Of a stretch of DNA of 64,000 bases, positions 20,063 to 32,730 are shown one piece after another. Under the pieces are notes generated by a model. The model ran no database searches. It had not been told where the DNA came from and saw only the letters and a list, made by a program, of their open reading frames with translations. This DNA comes from Limanda limanda (taxonomy: Eukaryota; Chordata; Actinopteri; Pleuronectiformes; Pleuronectidae): the NCBI RefSeq assembly GCF_963576545.1, contig NC_083645.1:2313501-2377500 (forward strand). Direction: 5' to 3'. The translations under genes and the position numbers were made by a program. Position 1 is the stretch's first letter. Each line of letters opens with the position of its first letter.

Positions 20063-23000
20063 GATACATGTTACATGATTTTGACAAGGTGTCTCATCAG
20101 GTTAAATGTATTTTAAATGTCAACTTTTGGAAAGTGAAACCACACTTGGGACCTTAGCAGAAACAGTAGCTATTCCATTACACTAGCACACAAATATAAA
20201 TGAGTCACCATTTGCTTTGGCTCTCCATAGATTTTACTTAGATTTAACTGTCACCAATTGATTTACCTTGAGTCAGTGCTTGACGTAATGTGGTCAGTAG
20301 GCTGACCAATAGGCAGGCCAAGGCAGGCCCACAACATGATGGAGCGATACCATCACCCAGTTAGTGGGAGTATCCCATCATGATACCCCTTCGAGATCAT
20401 GGAAGACTTTGCTGGGTGTTGTTGCCACTGTCCATGATTTGTGAAGAGCCCATCCTGTTCACCTCTGAGCTGTAAGTAGAAGTCAAAGCCTCACCGAAGG
20501 GATCTTTTACTGCAGCTGTTGAACATTAAGTGCCATTTTGGATTTACATCCATGGAGCAGCCCATAATGGCTTCCACTGTTGTTTGTGGTGGGGGACAAT
20601 GCATAAGTCACAGTGATGACACTATACTTCATTATGCCCCTTTCATGAGACCATCGTGGCTCCAATCATTTGGTGGAGATAAAAAGTGCTGTTGAACATA
20701 CCGCCGGATTTACAGCACCATTATGTCAGGAGCACTGACGAATATCTATAAAACCACACACAGCCTTGCCATTTCTAACAACTCACACTTTTTTTCACTA
20801 AACCACAGTTCCATTCATGCCTGTTTCCTCTCATTCAACTTTCCCCAAGAATCAAACTCTGTGTCTCACTTTTTGTTTGGCGTTCTCACTGTTCACTTTG
20901 ATCAGCCCTTCTGTTTTTTTTTCTTCTGCTTTCTCCTTGCCTTCCCCCTTAAACTATGTTGATCAATGAGAATGAGCCATAAATCTAAATGGAAATGCAG
21001 CCATTGCCTTTTGGTCTGTAAATGGATGTATTTCCCTAGGTCTCTAAAAGCAAAGCCAGGTGAATTATAGGATCCACAAGGCTGTGTTGCTGCGAGGGAG
21101 CTGCCTTGCATACTGAGTAGCCTGATAAAATGCCACAGCTACTGGACATATGGCATTGCTTGCATTGGTAAGTGGACACTCACACAAAGTGAGAGGCAGA
21201 TACGACAGTCTCATAATAAACATCTGGTGTCGTCGGTCGCCTAAATTTAGAAGCTGTAAATACAACACATAAGACAGTTAAAATTTGATAAACAACAATT
21301 CTTCTTTTTAAATTAGATTTTTATTAGATTTTAAAACTGCACCAGCAGGATTTGAAAAAATAAAGCAGCTGTGCTGACATTCCCTGGGGCTTCCAATGAC
21401 GTGACAAGAACAAATCTGTCCACTCCACCCCACTGCCCTGCCATCATGAGCTGCAAAGGTCAGATGATTAGGAAGGACGGCGTGCATACGTGTGCATTCA
21501 CTTCATCATTTTTTGCCCAGCATCAAAGCAGACTACCACCCTCTGGTTTGAACAATGAAAACATTGCTGTCCCTCCTAACCACCTTAAAGAAAAACGGCA
21601 ATAAATGAAAGGGGGGGGAAAACACAACTTGCATCTCTCAATGCTATCAGTCACAAACTATTTGTGAATATGCTCAGCGTTCTCCTCAGGTGATGGGATC
21701 TATTTGCCATGACATCAAAACTGGAGTTTCAGCTTCACACAGTTTATAAACAGTATGTGACAAAAGTGTATATTTTTTTTCTAGTTTTGATAAAAATGTA
21801 CATAGTTTAAATCATAGAATACTGAATGTGGGATTTAATAGAAACAATGGAAATCAACAATTTATCAATCCACCACTGTTGCAGAAGGTCCCACAAATGT
21901 ATTTCTTTGTTTAAGTTTGGAGACTATGCATTACATTACACATGCCAATGTGTTCTTTGTTGTACTGGCCGAAGACACATCGTCACAAACAGTGACAAAA
22001 AGATGGAAAAGCCAAAAACGGTCTGGTGTTATCATTTGGAGCCATATTTTGTGCAGTAGGAAGTGGGAAGTGGAGCAGCAGCAACAAGGTATGGTCCCTA
22101 TACCTGCCCAGCTCATCTTATTGTCAAGAGATGCAAAACAAGCAGGAGTCTGGGGCTACTACAGGGTAAAATGGGGACCCTGGTGGCTCCTCACAATGGC
22201 ACATTTTGCAATGAGAATTTTGAACGTCCAATAAGGGCCATTTCAGTTTTTATAAAATCCTATGTAGGCGATTCTAAATCATTGAAAACATATTATATAC
22301 ATATCTCTCTAAGGCGATGGCTGGAGGTGCTTCTCTTTGACAAGGTGTCAGATGGTGTTGATGGGGATGCTACCCTGAGCTGGATTTAGCCAAAACAACG
22401 TGTGATAGTGTATGCATTCCCTTATTATTGTCATATTTACAGTAATGTAAATAGTAAGTGCAACCCACCATTGATTTTATTAGCAGTGACATAACATGGT
22501 TTGAATTAACAGCCAATTTACAGATAACTTAATGGCTTTTATCACTTAAGCTTTTGATTAGATATCTGAAATAAGACCCTTTGAAAATTAAATTCAATTA
22601 TTTTTGTATAGTGCCCAATCACAACATACAGTAAAGTACCGCAAGGCATTTTGAAGATTGGACAGACAGACAGACAGACGGATATTATCCTTTCCTGCTG
22701 GGCAACACTAATCCACTACATGTTGTTTTGGAAAACATGCTTCAGATTACCAGATGTTTCCAGATGTTGCCCACTGCAGCCAGCAGATTTAAATAAACAT
22801 CCACCCGTCTGATAGCAGAAGCAATGCTGGAAGGATGCCAGTAGAGAACACCTACCACAGACTTCTTATGAATCTTATCCGTAAGAAGAACAGAGGAATT
22901 TTGGTATTCTGACTTGCTTATGGAGACATCCTAGTTTTGCCTGCCGGTATCTCTCTAGAAACTGATAAAAAGGGGATGTTTATATTTATTTGGCATAAAG

Positions 23001-23144
23001 GAAATGGCACACAAAATGTCCACATCTTCTCTTTAGGGAGACACCACATGCCATATTACGGAGCAATGAGAAGATAAGGATGGATGAAAAAGAGAAGATA
23101 TTGAGAGAAGGTTGGCTGGCTACTGAGGAGAGGGAATAACGCCG
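20063..23144. other. No gene seen
   Basis: About 3 kb of AT-rich sequence. Only small low-complexity runs are visible: a G8 run near 21611 and a (GACA)4-like run near 22665-22680. Open frames at 21371-21604, 21826-22389 and others show no domain. Confidence 0.5.
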
Positions 23145-23690
23145 GGTTTACACCGGGCGCTGAAGCGTCGCGTAAGCGCAGCGCCATGCCTTAAATAACA
23201 GCTGACTCCCATCCACTCTCATGTTCATCCCTTGTGCCGGCCGCACAGGACGCTGAAGTGCAGCGCTGCGCCAAGGCTGCCGAGCGCCGTGCAGCGATCG
23301 TTTCGGCGTCGAGTCTATTTTTTGCGCTTGACGCGAGCGTATCGCTGCAGGAAACACACTGAAAAAGGATTTTAAACGATATTGACGACATATTTTATAT
23401 GATATAAATGATAAAATATCCATCCGTTAGTTTTTATTCCCCTTCTGTTGTCCTGGAGTTTTCAATTTTACCAATTGTACCGATCACATTATTAAATGTC
23501 CCCCTCTGCCCCCACTACAGACACACAAGCAGTCATAAAGATAAAAAGAGAGAGGGGAGGGGGGGTGTGTGTACGTACTCTCCCCATAGGCTTGAGTGGA
23601 GAATACGTAATTTACCCTCGACACCCGACATTGAACGGAGCAAACAGCGGAGAAGTTATTTCAGAAGGATGACATTAAATTAATAATTTA
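23145..23690. mobile_element. Harbinger-like non-autonomous sequence (one end)
   Basis: A sharp switch from AT-rich DNA to CpG-rich DNA begins GCCGGGTTTACACCGGGCGC at 23143-23162, in the style of fish PIF/Harbinger termini ('GGTTTACACCGG'). CpG-rich blocks continue to about 23350, and a poly-G/GA stretch sits near 23545. A matching opposite terminus was not found. The adjacent MADF remnant supports a Harbinger origin, because Harbinger transposons carry a Myb/MADF second gene. Boundaries are approximate. Confidence 0.4.
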
Positions 23691-23691
23691 A

Positions 23692-23823
23692 GTGGAGAAG
23701 TAGTACCGTGAGCTGTATGATCCTCAGCACATGTTGTATAAAGACAACATTAAAAGGGACAAATGCTGGGACGCCGTTGCAGTTAATGAAAAAATATCAG
23801 CAGTATGTGTGTCATTCACCTAA
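23692..23823 (+). pseudogene. MADF-domain protein remnant
   Basis: Translation from 23704 to the TAA at 23821-23823 gives 39 codons that read like the first half of a MADF (Myb/SANT-like) domain: 'YRELYDPQHMLYKDNIKRD' then 'KCWDAVAVNE'. The invariant features are present: L-Y-D at the end of helix 1, a tyrosine ten residues on, and the C/A-W of helix 2. A stop codon (TAG, 23701-23703) interrupts the expected upstream residues, and the rest of the domain is missing. It is therefore broken or a single eroded exon. MADF proteins occur as the DNA-binding partner in PIF/Harbinger transposons and as host factors; the former is likelier in this context. Confidence 0.6.
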
Positions 23824-26800
23824 GCTGTAGGAGCGCAAAGAAGAAGAGATGAGATTATTCAGTGTTTTCAATTGTTATATCATTTCATAAAGATGTTTAA
23901 TTCTTAAGGGTGATTCCAGTCCTCAATTTCATGGTTGTTATCAATGAGTTAGTGTCAATGATTCCGAATCTTTGGCTCACACGAAAATATTAAGAATTTT
24001 AGGAAGAAAGTACACATTCAGAAAATAAATTAATTGATCCCTGTGTCGTGACCAAGGAGTACTGATAAAAGTATGTGTGTGGGGGAAAATTGTGTTATGG
24101 CAGGAGGACAGTTACTTACAAAACCATTGAAGCAGGCACAGATCCTCCTGGTTAGTCAACTTCAGTTGGTACTAGATAATGAGCTAGCCAGCTGTTGTTG
24201 ATCTGGTGCTAGGATGGGTGCAGCTACATGGTAAGACTGAGGAAAAGAGTTAAACTAGATATATAAATCAGATTCAGTGTTAACTGCAGAACGACCTGGA
24301 TAAGTGCCAGTGGCTCCTGGCCCCAAAGTTGGCAATGTCTTGACTTGAAAAGAATTCGACATACATTTTTCAATGGTGATCTCAAAAATTCTGTCACAGA
24401 CCAAAAAGAGAAGTATCAAAAAGAGGCAATCCCACATTAATTCTATAATTTTTTATTGATAATCATAAGTGTTTTGTGACAAATGCTTGTAAAGATGTCT
24501 CAGTGCTCACTATTTATTAAACCGTTTAATCTCTTTTATATGGGCTTTAGTAAATGAAGGAGTGATTTCTGACACAGTCAAAGTGTATAACACATTCAAG
24601 GTATACTTGCAGGCGACAAATGACACATGTCAAAACACTTGTGTCTGTTTGACTGTAAGCCTACAAAACTGCAGCAGCTCAACTCCCATTATCCTGACCT
24701 GACTTGTCAGGATTTGTCACTGGCCTTTTTCAGCTTCAACGCTCCATGCTTACCACATTTGTGGCAACCACACCTGATTACATCTGTCAATCTACAGCCA
24801 ACTGGGTGTGTGCTATGTATATCGAAATGCACAAAGCTTTTGAATAAAGCTGGTGTGTGTTGACTATTTACGTTGTCCACAAAGAATACTGTTTTTATTA
24901 ACCCCACTTTCCTTAGTTCCACAATCAGGCCATTCCTTAACATTAAGTCAAGTCTCCACAGTAGGGCCTTTTCCCATCACACCCCTTTCCTGATGACTGT
25001 CTGAAACTCTTTGGGCCTTTAAAATCCAAATTGGAAACACATCTACATGCCTTATCATTATTTAAGGACTCATACCTGTTACTATTCTCCCATTGGTGGC
25101 TCAGTCCCATTAATTCATTAATGTTCTTACATAAGGTATAATTCATATTGTCCTTTGTTTGAGATTACAGTAAAGTGTGTGAAAACCAATGTTTCTCTAA
25201 AACCTTGCATTTCCTACCTCAAGCTTGAGTGTATATCTCCCTCTCTCTCTCTCTCTCTACCATTTTCCTTATCTGAGTTGAGGGTCTTTTGACAGATCGT
25301 GTCATATACTGTACAGATATGTAGCACTGGGTAATATAAGTAAAACTTTACTTTCAACTTATTTAGTGGCTTGTTTGAACATTGGTTTGATATATTTACA
25401 CTTTCAAAAGGATGAACTCTCCTGTTTCTGCTGATTCGTCATATCTGATTTTTCCAGGAAAATTCAAAGGTATTATATACAGCATAATCCAATTAACTGA
25501 TTGTCGCCCTTAACTGAGCACATTAATGCTCCTGGGAGGAATAACCCTTCGTAAAGTAAGGGTTTAATAAAATCTAAATCATCAGCATCCTTTGTTTCAT
25601 CCAACCTGTATTTGTAATTTTGAAACAACGCAGCCTCTTGAGGATCCTAGCAGGGTCTCAGAATTGTAATCTTGTTTCTCTCAGCCAATAAAAGATGGTT
25701 GGGTCAGGCTGTATCGAATATCAGCCCAAAATAACGGTAGCTTTAATACAGAATATCAGTTCTCGCCTTAAGAATCAATATCTAATCTAAATCTTTCTCT
25801 GAATATATGTTCTTTTCTGTCCCCTGTTTCCCTCTCCTTTCCTCTTTCCTGTTCTCTGATTACATCTCCCACTGCTCAGCTCATTCCACCACTGCTTAGT
25901 CCAGAGTGGACAGGCTCGAAGCAATAAACTGCGATGCCATATTTCTTTCTGTGACCCTGATTTTACAGGAACTACTAATCACTGCTGTTTTCAGCAGTGT
26001 CCAGACCTGATGTTAACATGTGTCTTGGGTGACTTAATCACAAGTGAATAGTTCACACTTGGCATTAAATTGTGTGTTCAAATGTATCTCGGTTGACGGT
26101 CAAATCACATTTCCTGACTGAAATAAACATGTAGGTACATGATTGATGTTTTTAAAAACAACATGTGTTGTTATTTGCCAATCCACATTCTGCCTAGAAC
26201 ATCTCACAACATGGTCTGCGTGATCGGACCTCTATGTGTCCTCAATGCTTCTTGAGCGCATTCAGGTGTCTAGTTAGAGCTGCCCACTTGTGAATGGATC
26301 ACCCACGATGCATGTCAATGCTAGTTTGAACAAAGTCATCAAAACTCTGTTGAGGTGAGTGGCAACCTCTCCAGCCTCCATAAAGTCTCCTTTTAGCATT
26401 CATTAAACAGTTATCTAATTTGTGACGTCACTAAATCTAAATAATCACTGTTCACTGCATAATGATATGTGGGGCAATCGGTCTCACTTGAGAGATAAAT
26501 TGTTTGTTAGGAAAATAAGAATACAGGTAAAGCCTTCTTACATTAGCCTCAGATATGTGGCTGAGTTTTAGACCACATGAATTAGATGTGGCCCTTGAAA
26601 GCAAATTGGGGCAGGTTACATTGGACCTTTAAGACCTGAAGCTTCTGAGTATAATCCTCCCAACACACATGTAGACTCTCTTCTCTGGCTGGTGGCAGAG
26701 AAGCTTCAAAGAAATGTATATCCTTTTATTTCTGGACAATACTGACTGACCTATATCAGATTTTTGATAAAGTCCAACACTTTATCAGCAAGCTAATGTA

Positions 26801-29059
26801 CCAGTCTGGCTCTAAGTGCTGAATCACCTGTGCCAAGGTGAGCTAAGTGGAGTCCTTGTCTTCTCAGAAGCTGTTTACTTCGCTCTGTCCCCTTAATCGC
26901 CACCGACAGAGGTCATTGCTGTACGGTTTCCACCTAGCGTTGCCACAAAAAGCCCTGTCTACCAGCCTAATGGGGTGCAGATGGGGCTCTAACACCCACG
27001 GAACAACAGGCGGATAGCCCCCCTGTGAAAATGACAGAGGCAATGAGATAAAATGAGTTAGAAAATTGGTAGGAGATGGAGGGAGAGACAAAGGAAAGAG
27101 GAGCAGAAGGGAGAATCAGGAAGTAGGTGGCTAAGAAGAAAAAGGAAGTAGTGAGAATGGGAATAAGAATGAAGAGGCTAAATGGAGAGAAAAATGAGAA
27201 AAGTGGTGACACGGGCAAATAGTGGAATTGGTAATTGGCAGATTCGCATAGCCATGGTCTGAGGACAGGCTTACAAACTTGCCACAGAGGCGTTCCTCAG
27301 GGTGCTGGAGGGCCCTCCGTAGACAGCTTACATCTATCTCCCTGGATGGCCAGGCCTCAATCTGGCCAACCTATCAAAAAGGGCTCTCAAGTAGGAGAGG
27401 TGCTAGCAAAAAAACACCAGCCCCCCTCCAAAAAAACCCTGAGGATTTTCCCCAGTGCATGACGGATATGGAAAGCAACTGTTTACTGCAACACGTCCTG
27501 CCTTTGGAATGTAAATACCCTGCTGTTCTCTGTCACCCCATTCTCTCTGTCTCACACACATGCAAACATACACTTCAAATCCATCACTCCACATTCTCTC
27601 CCTGCCTCTGCCACCCCCAAAGGGTGTCCAATTTACATTGTTACATGGGGTGTTAAACATTTCAGAGTACAGGCACAAGCAGACACGCTTGTGGGGTGGA
27701 AAAGGCTGAGTTTTCACACATCGCTGTTTTTGAGGCTTTTCCCAGCAAAGCCATGAAATGGGATATTGTGTTGTGCCAAACTCTCTCCCTCTGTGTGAGT
27801 GTGTTACAGAGTCTGCATCTTGATGTGGGCATATAGTCTTGGCTTTCTCACATCCAATCCTGCAACTGTGCCATGGCGCTTCTATGAACAAATGTCTAAA
27901 TTACAGTTTAATTCTGAACTGGGCATTCTCAACCATTGTAACATGATGCTAATATCGTTAGACTGTCATGTGTTGACTCCCCCACTATATCCAGACTGTG
28001 TCTGCTGGCTCAGTAATAACAATGACCTTTAATGCCGAAGCCTCCTCCAGTAACCCGTGACTCCTTCACTCACATGATCTATATTCATGTAATTAGCAGG
28101 AAGCTTGATGTTAATTTAATAACCTCATTGCAGTCAATACAATCCATTTTGATAGGCTTCTTGCCCTACAAAGTCAAAAATAATTAAAGCTAAGCCCGGA
28201 ATAAAACTTACTGTCATTTCATTGTGGGCTTGTGTATGACACGTGCTTACAGAAAGTGCACCTATAAATACCCCTTGTCTTTCTCATATAGTTATGCCCC
28301 ATGGGAAACATGACTTTATAGCCTTTGAAAACAGTGGATGAAATTGGATTATTTCTCTTAGGAGAAAAGGTAAAAAGAGCATTGAACACTGTTTCTTTTT
28401 TGTTTCAATAAATATCTGTGTAATGCACTGTACCTTTGTATTTGTTTGTTTTAATAGTGACTCCAACCTAGCTGTCCCGTTCTGTATGTCATGTCCCCTG
28501 CACCATCTTAAATGTAAAAAAAAACAATCCATCAGTAACTTGAACACATAGCTGGTGAGTTACATTAACCAGTAGCTATATTATGTCATAATGCAGACAA
28601 CAAAAACAAAAAAGTAAATCGCTTTGCATGTGTCTGTAAATCAGCTTCTGGTGTTCACACCATGCTGGGTGGATACTGCTATGTTCATGTCATGTCATTT
28701 AGACTAACTACAAGCAGATTAGAGGGATAAACTATCAATCCTTTTTCTTGTAAAGTCACAGCTACATTTCACACCTGGCAAATCCAACTACACACATTTC
28801 TACAAGACAGCATCAAAAGCTATGACACTGACAGTAAGACTAAAATCAAATCTAAAACTGTGATTCAGATAATTTGTATCTGGTTTTACTGAGAACAATA
28901 GGCAATCTGGTGTGTGACTACAATGCTAATACCAGGGCTATTTTTGGAATAATGTTTGGTAAAGGTCTTTTCATTTCAGTCTTTTCATTTTAAAAATCAC
29001 CCACAGTCCTGAGCCCTACTTTTGTTTTCAATCAGCAAGCCCAACTCATGCATCTGTGT
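23824..29059. other. No gene seen
   Basis: About 5.2 kb without a supportable gene. Low-complexity pieces: (CT)n at about 25238-25258 and a GA-rich stretch at 27040-27200. The open frames around 27235-27891 lack domains and overlap each other on both strands. Confidence 0.5.
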
Positions 29060-29275
29060 CAAATCTACACCGTAGCTCTGGCGTAGGCTACGTAGAGACG
29101 TTCACCCTACGCAGAACCCTACACCACACCCTGATGTGCACCCCCCCAATAACGTCTCTACACGTCGAGGCGACACAGGCAGCAACAGCAGTGATTGGTT
29201 GCATCACATTTCCGGCTGACAGTATTTCCGGAATCTCCTTCTTCGCCTCACTCGGTTTAATGGTCGTATGTAGAG
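29060..29275. mobile_element. CpG-rich MITE-like fragment
   Basis: A CpG-rich island in AT-rich DNA. It starts with CTACACCGTAGCTCTGGCGT and contains an inverted pair: GTAGAGACGTT (about 29091-29101) against AACGTCTCTAC (about 29152-29162). The wording 'ACGCAGAACCCTACACC...GATGTGCACC...GTGATTGG' resembles a fish Harbinger-like non-autonomous family. Outer ends and TSD were not found, so it is a fragment. A CA microsatellite follows directly. Confidence 0.4.
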
Positions 29276-29276
29276 C

Positions 29277-29277
<1 letters not shown>

Positions 29278-29314
<37 letters not shown>
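29278..29314. repeat. (CA)n microsatellite
   Basis: About 18 uninterrupted CA units, directly after the CpG-rich fragment. Confidence 0.95.
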
Positions 29315-29321
<7 letters not shown>

Positions 29322-29424
29322 CTATAAATGCTACCGAAGGCTTCGACAGTATGCTAACTTCACATGGGAGGAGAGTGCTGATCTGTTCCTAGATGATATT
29401 GTGTTCCCCTTAAGATCGATGTAG

Positions 29425-30439
29425 ATGCTTTGTATGTGCTTGTATTAACTTGAAACCCATGCCATGTTTCAAAGTGCTTCCTTCCCTTGTTGTTCCAGTT
29501 TGCTGCACAGCTCAGTCTCTGAGCCCAACAATGTGATGCCTGTGATTATGTGCCCTGTGCTCAGCACTAGCACTGTTTGAGGTTATCAATACCTGCCAAC
29601 TGAATTATTTCAGCAAATGCACATAAATAGCCTAACAGAGTGATGCTTAAAATAAAAGTATATTTAATCAAGAACTCCAGCATAAATAATATCAAGTTTG
29701 TTGTGATTAAAGCAGTAAAGGTGTCTGCATTGATTTATGAAGTCGGCTAATAGGATTGATTCTGACAATATCTATTGTCCACTGCTGATTTGTAGTGTAT
29801 GAAAAAGCTTCCCCTTCAGGTCATTAAATCCCTGCAGCCATTTGAAGGCATCGGGACACATGTTAATTAATCTGCAGCTGCAGGCCGACACTTAAGCTCT
29901 TTAATCATGTGAGTCTTATTTCCAACTTCCTTTGCAGTTTTTTTCAAAACGTTTTACAATTATAATACTGTTGCTTCATGTTTTGTGTTTGAAGTTTGCA
30001 ATCAAAGTATTTTTTAATTAGTTTCAATAAATGTTTAGAATATTTTTTTCATAATTAGATTGTAAATAAAAAAACATAAATGTTATATATCTTGATACAT
30101 CTGGAGTCCCACTTTAAACAAACCAGTTCAAAAGGTTGAAAAACCACATGCAATGTTTACTCTTCCTCTCATTTCATTATGGTAAATGCCAATGACTTTT
30201 TAAGGTAAAATAATCAACATTAAAAACTAATTTCAGCCTACATTTTACCCAGGCAGCCAGAACCTTTAAAGCCTTTTCTGTGTTTACTCCCTGTGGCTCT
30301 ATCTGCTAGTTGACTTTGCCTGCTAGTTGTGTTTGCCATAGTATTTTATTGACAAATTGTTTTATACCTTGTATTACTGTGTATATATATATGCATATTT
30401 ATTTCATTCCTATTTATTCAATGTATTAACTTTTAATGT
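29425..30439. other. No gene seen; possible conserved regulatory-type sequence
   Basis: AT-rich. The part at 29740-29910 is dense in homeodomain/SOX/E-box style motifs (see findings). Nothing coding. Confidence 0.4.
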
Positions 30440-30537
30440 ATCAACTTTTTTATTGTACCCTCGGCACCATTGAAAATGAGGGTCTTATCCCTCAATGTGT
30501 CTTCCGAGGCTTAAATAAATATTCAATCAATCAATCT
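30440..30537 (+). mobile_element. LINE 3' tail with terminal hairpin
   Basis: The end of this piece reads CATTGAAAATGAGGGTCTTA, then TCCCTCAATG, then AATAAATATTCAATCAATCA. The inverted pair TTGA.GAGGG/CCCTCAA forms a hairpin a few bases before the A/T-rich tail, as in 3' ends of Rex1/CR1/L2-type fish LINEs. No RT codons remain upstream, so this is a tail-only copy. Confidence 0.55.
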
Positions 30538-32557
30538 ATGTCTGTGTGTGTTTGTGTGTGTGCATCTTGTCAAACATTATTCACCTTTCCGACCTGATTC
30601 CAAAACCATGATTTCTTCTTCACACTTTCCCAAATCCCCTGAGCTTTGTCTAATTATTTCTTCGGCTTCAGTGAAGGAAGGATATCTGTGCTCCAGTGAA
30701 TAGAGACATTGGCAAGAGGCTGAAAGAAGTGGAGACATAAAAAAAAAACACATCTGGACAGGCAGAATAGGATCAAGCACGCCGACTGTTTTCTCCCTTC
30801 AGCTTGATCCCTGCTATTCCCCAGCACTAAGCACCGCTTTCTCCGGCCTTATCTCCACAGCGGCTTGTACCTCACCAGTGAAATCTTAAATCCCAGCCAT
30901 ACCTAGAGGCAGGGCAGCCAGCGCTAACACGCTAACGCTGCACACAATTCAACAATGGTTTCCTAGCAACAACTTCTGCTACCTTCTCAATGAAAACTAA
31001 CGCGGCTTCTTTGGCTGTCTACGAGTGTGTGCAGGAGCGTGCATGTTATTGGGTTATTGTCCATGTGCATGCATGTGTGGACGTTTGTTGCTGGTACAGT
31101 AATGAGCGGTGTGTGTAAGGCTGTTGCAGCTTATTTGCATAAATTATTTTTTAACCCAGAATATAAAAGTCATTCTCAGTTGATCATTTCCCTCTGGTTG
31201 GATTTCAATTTAGCTTCTTGATTTAAAATTAATTGTAAGAACATGTTGTGTGTTCCTCATGTGGGCGTACGGTGGCTTAAAAGTTATGTCTACAAGATGT
31301 AAAATAGAAGAAAAAAACAACTACTGGCATTGGATATGTGTAAATTTGGCAATCTCAGCCTAAAAGTTACCATCTGTGTTAAGCAGAACTACTAGATGAA
31401 GGCGGAGATCTGACTAAAAATATTTATGAAGTAATGTGTCTTTATCTCTGGAAACACAAAAGAACGTCTGTTTTCTATTTCTCACCAATAATCTGTCAGT
31501 TCAGCTGAATTAAACTGAGCCAAATGGGAGTTTGTGAAGCACTGAGCATATTTACAATAATATTATTATTGTTCCCATAGCTGTAGAATAATGATCATTT
31601 CTGGACAAAAATGTAAAGAATAGGTGGTTTCCCTTCGGTACAGAATGGTAAATGGGAGTTCAGGTGGATGGGTGGGTGATCAGAGACAATATTCATTTTA
31701 TGTCCTCTGTAGATGACAAACAATGAACATTACACTGATGTTGGGATGCTTTGAAAACCCAACTACTTACACTGAAATGACATTAAAGTCCTTGAAAGCT
31801 GAGTTCACAATTGACCTTTAAAGTCAGTTCATACATTTAAAAATAATTATTTATAATATTAATAATAACGAAAGGGAATTAAAGAGACAAGGACAATCCT
31901 CAAATTCAATACACCACATAAACATATTTGTGCATTAGGTTTTAAAGCTTTATACATTGAGCGTTCTCGTCTGTCCTCTATCAAAGTGAAGGAGTGCTGC
32001 GTGTAAGCACGGCGTGCTGTATGTTCAGGTGTGGGGGTAGGCTAATTGCTGGTAATTACCACAGTGTTAATCGGCACATCAGGGGCAGCTTTCACTGGGA
32101 TGATGTGTGAAGCTGTGCTGCAGCAGCTTCTCTTCATCAAAGCACTGCAAAGTCACTGCAGGTTGTTGGCTCCTTTACAAAATACTTTCCAAAGTAGTTT
32201 TTTTTATTTATTCCTTCACTTTTTTGAACACTTGCAAGGGAGGGTTGTGTCTGCTTTGTGTAACAGGGAATTAGGGGCTTTAGTGTGAGCGATGGATGTG
32301 GAATTGTAATCCTGGTGTCTGGCTTGTCGAGGAGCCAAGGAGCAAGATTTACGACACCTGAGTGTCTAAATGGTTGGCTTTTGAGATAACTGGGTGTGTG
32401 ATGCTGAATTTACAGCCCTGGGAAACCCAAGGACTTCATGTCTGACTCGAAACTCTGACCCGGGTGACCTGCTGTGTTGTGAGGATCAGAGGTCAGTCTG
32501 TCACACACAGACAGACTACCACACATTTGAAGTACTGTGTCGAAAAAATGTGGATAT
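30538..32557. other. No gene seen
   Basis: About 2 kb, AT-rich, nothing recognised beyond a short GT-rich run at 30540-30562. Confidence 0.5.
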
Positions 32558-32726
32558 TGTGGCAGGACAAGGAAAGGCAGAGACGCAGGTACTGCTTACT
32601 GTTGTTTATTCAGTAGTCAGGAAGAACTGGCACATGTTCCCCATACGGGAAGTATATATAGCTACAGACTTTACATTACCCATCAACCCACTGGGTGAGA
32701 GGACACACCCATAAGTGCACGCCACA
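32558..32726 (-). mobile_element. Short (169-bp) solo LTR
   Basis: The segment begins TGTGGCAGGAC and ends GTGCACGCCACA, giving an inverted TGTGGC/GCCACA pair with TG..CA ends. The four bases ATAT flank it on both sides (32554-32557, 32727-32730). Read on the minus strand it has a TATA box (GCTATATATAC, about 32662-32652) followed about 50 bases later by AATAAAC (about 32612-32606), the order expected of an LTR. No internal retroelement sequence lies next to it, so it is a solo LTR from recombination. Orientation and class (Ty3/gypsy or similar) are inferred. Confidence 0.7.
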
Positions 32727-32730
32727 ATAT

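Noticed and set aside
27403..27891. 162-codon minus-strand frame
   Set aside because: Overlaps other open frames on the opposite strand and contains low-complexity Gly/Cys runs; no recognisable domain.
29056..29424. 122-codon frame as a gene
   Set aside because: It runs through a CpG-rich MITE-like fragment and a CA microsatellite (Thr-His repeat).
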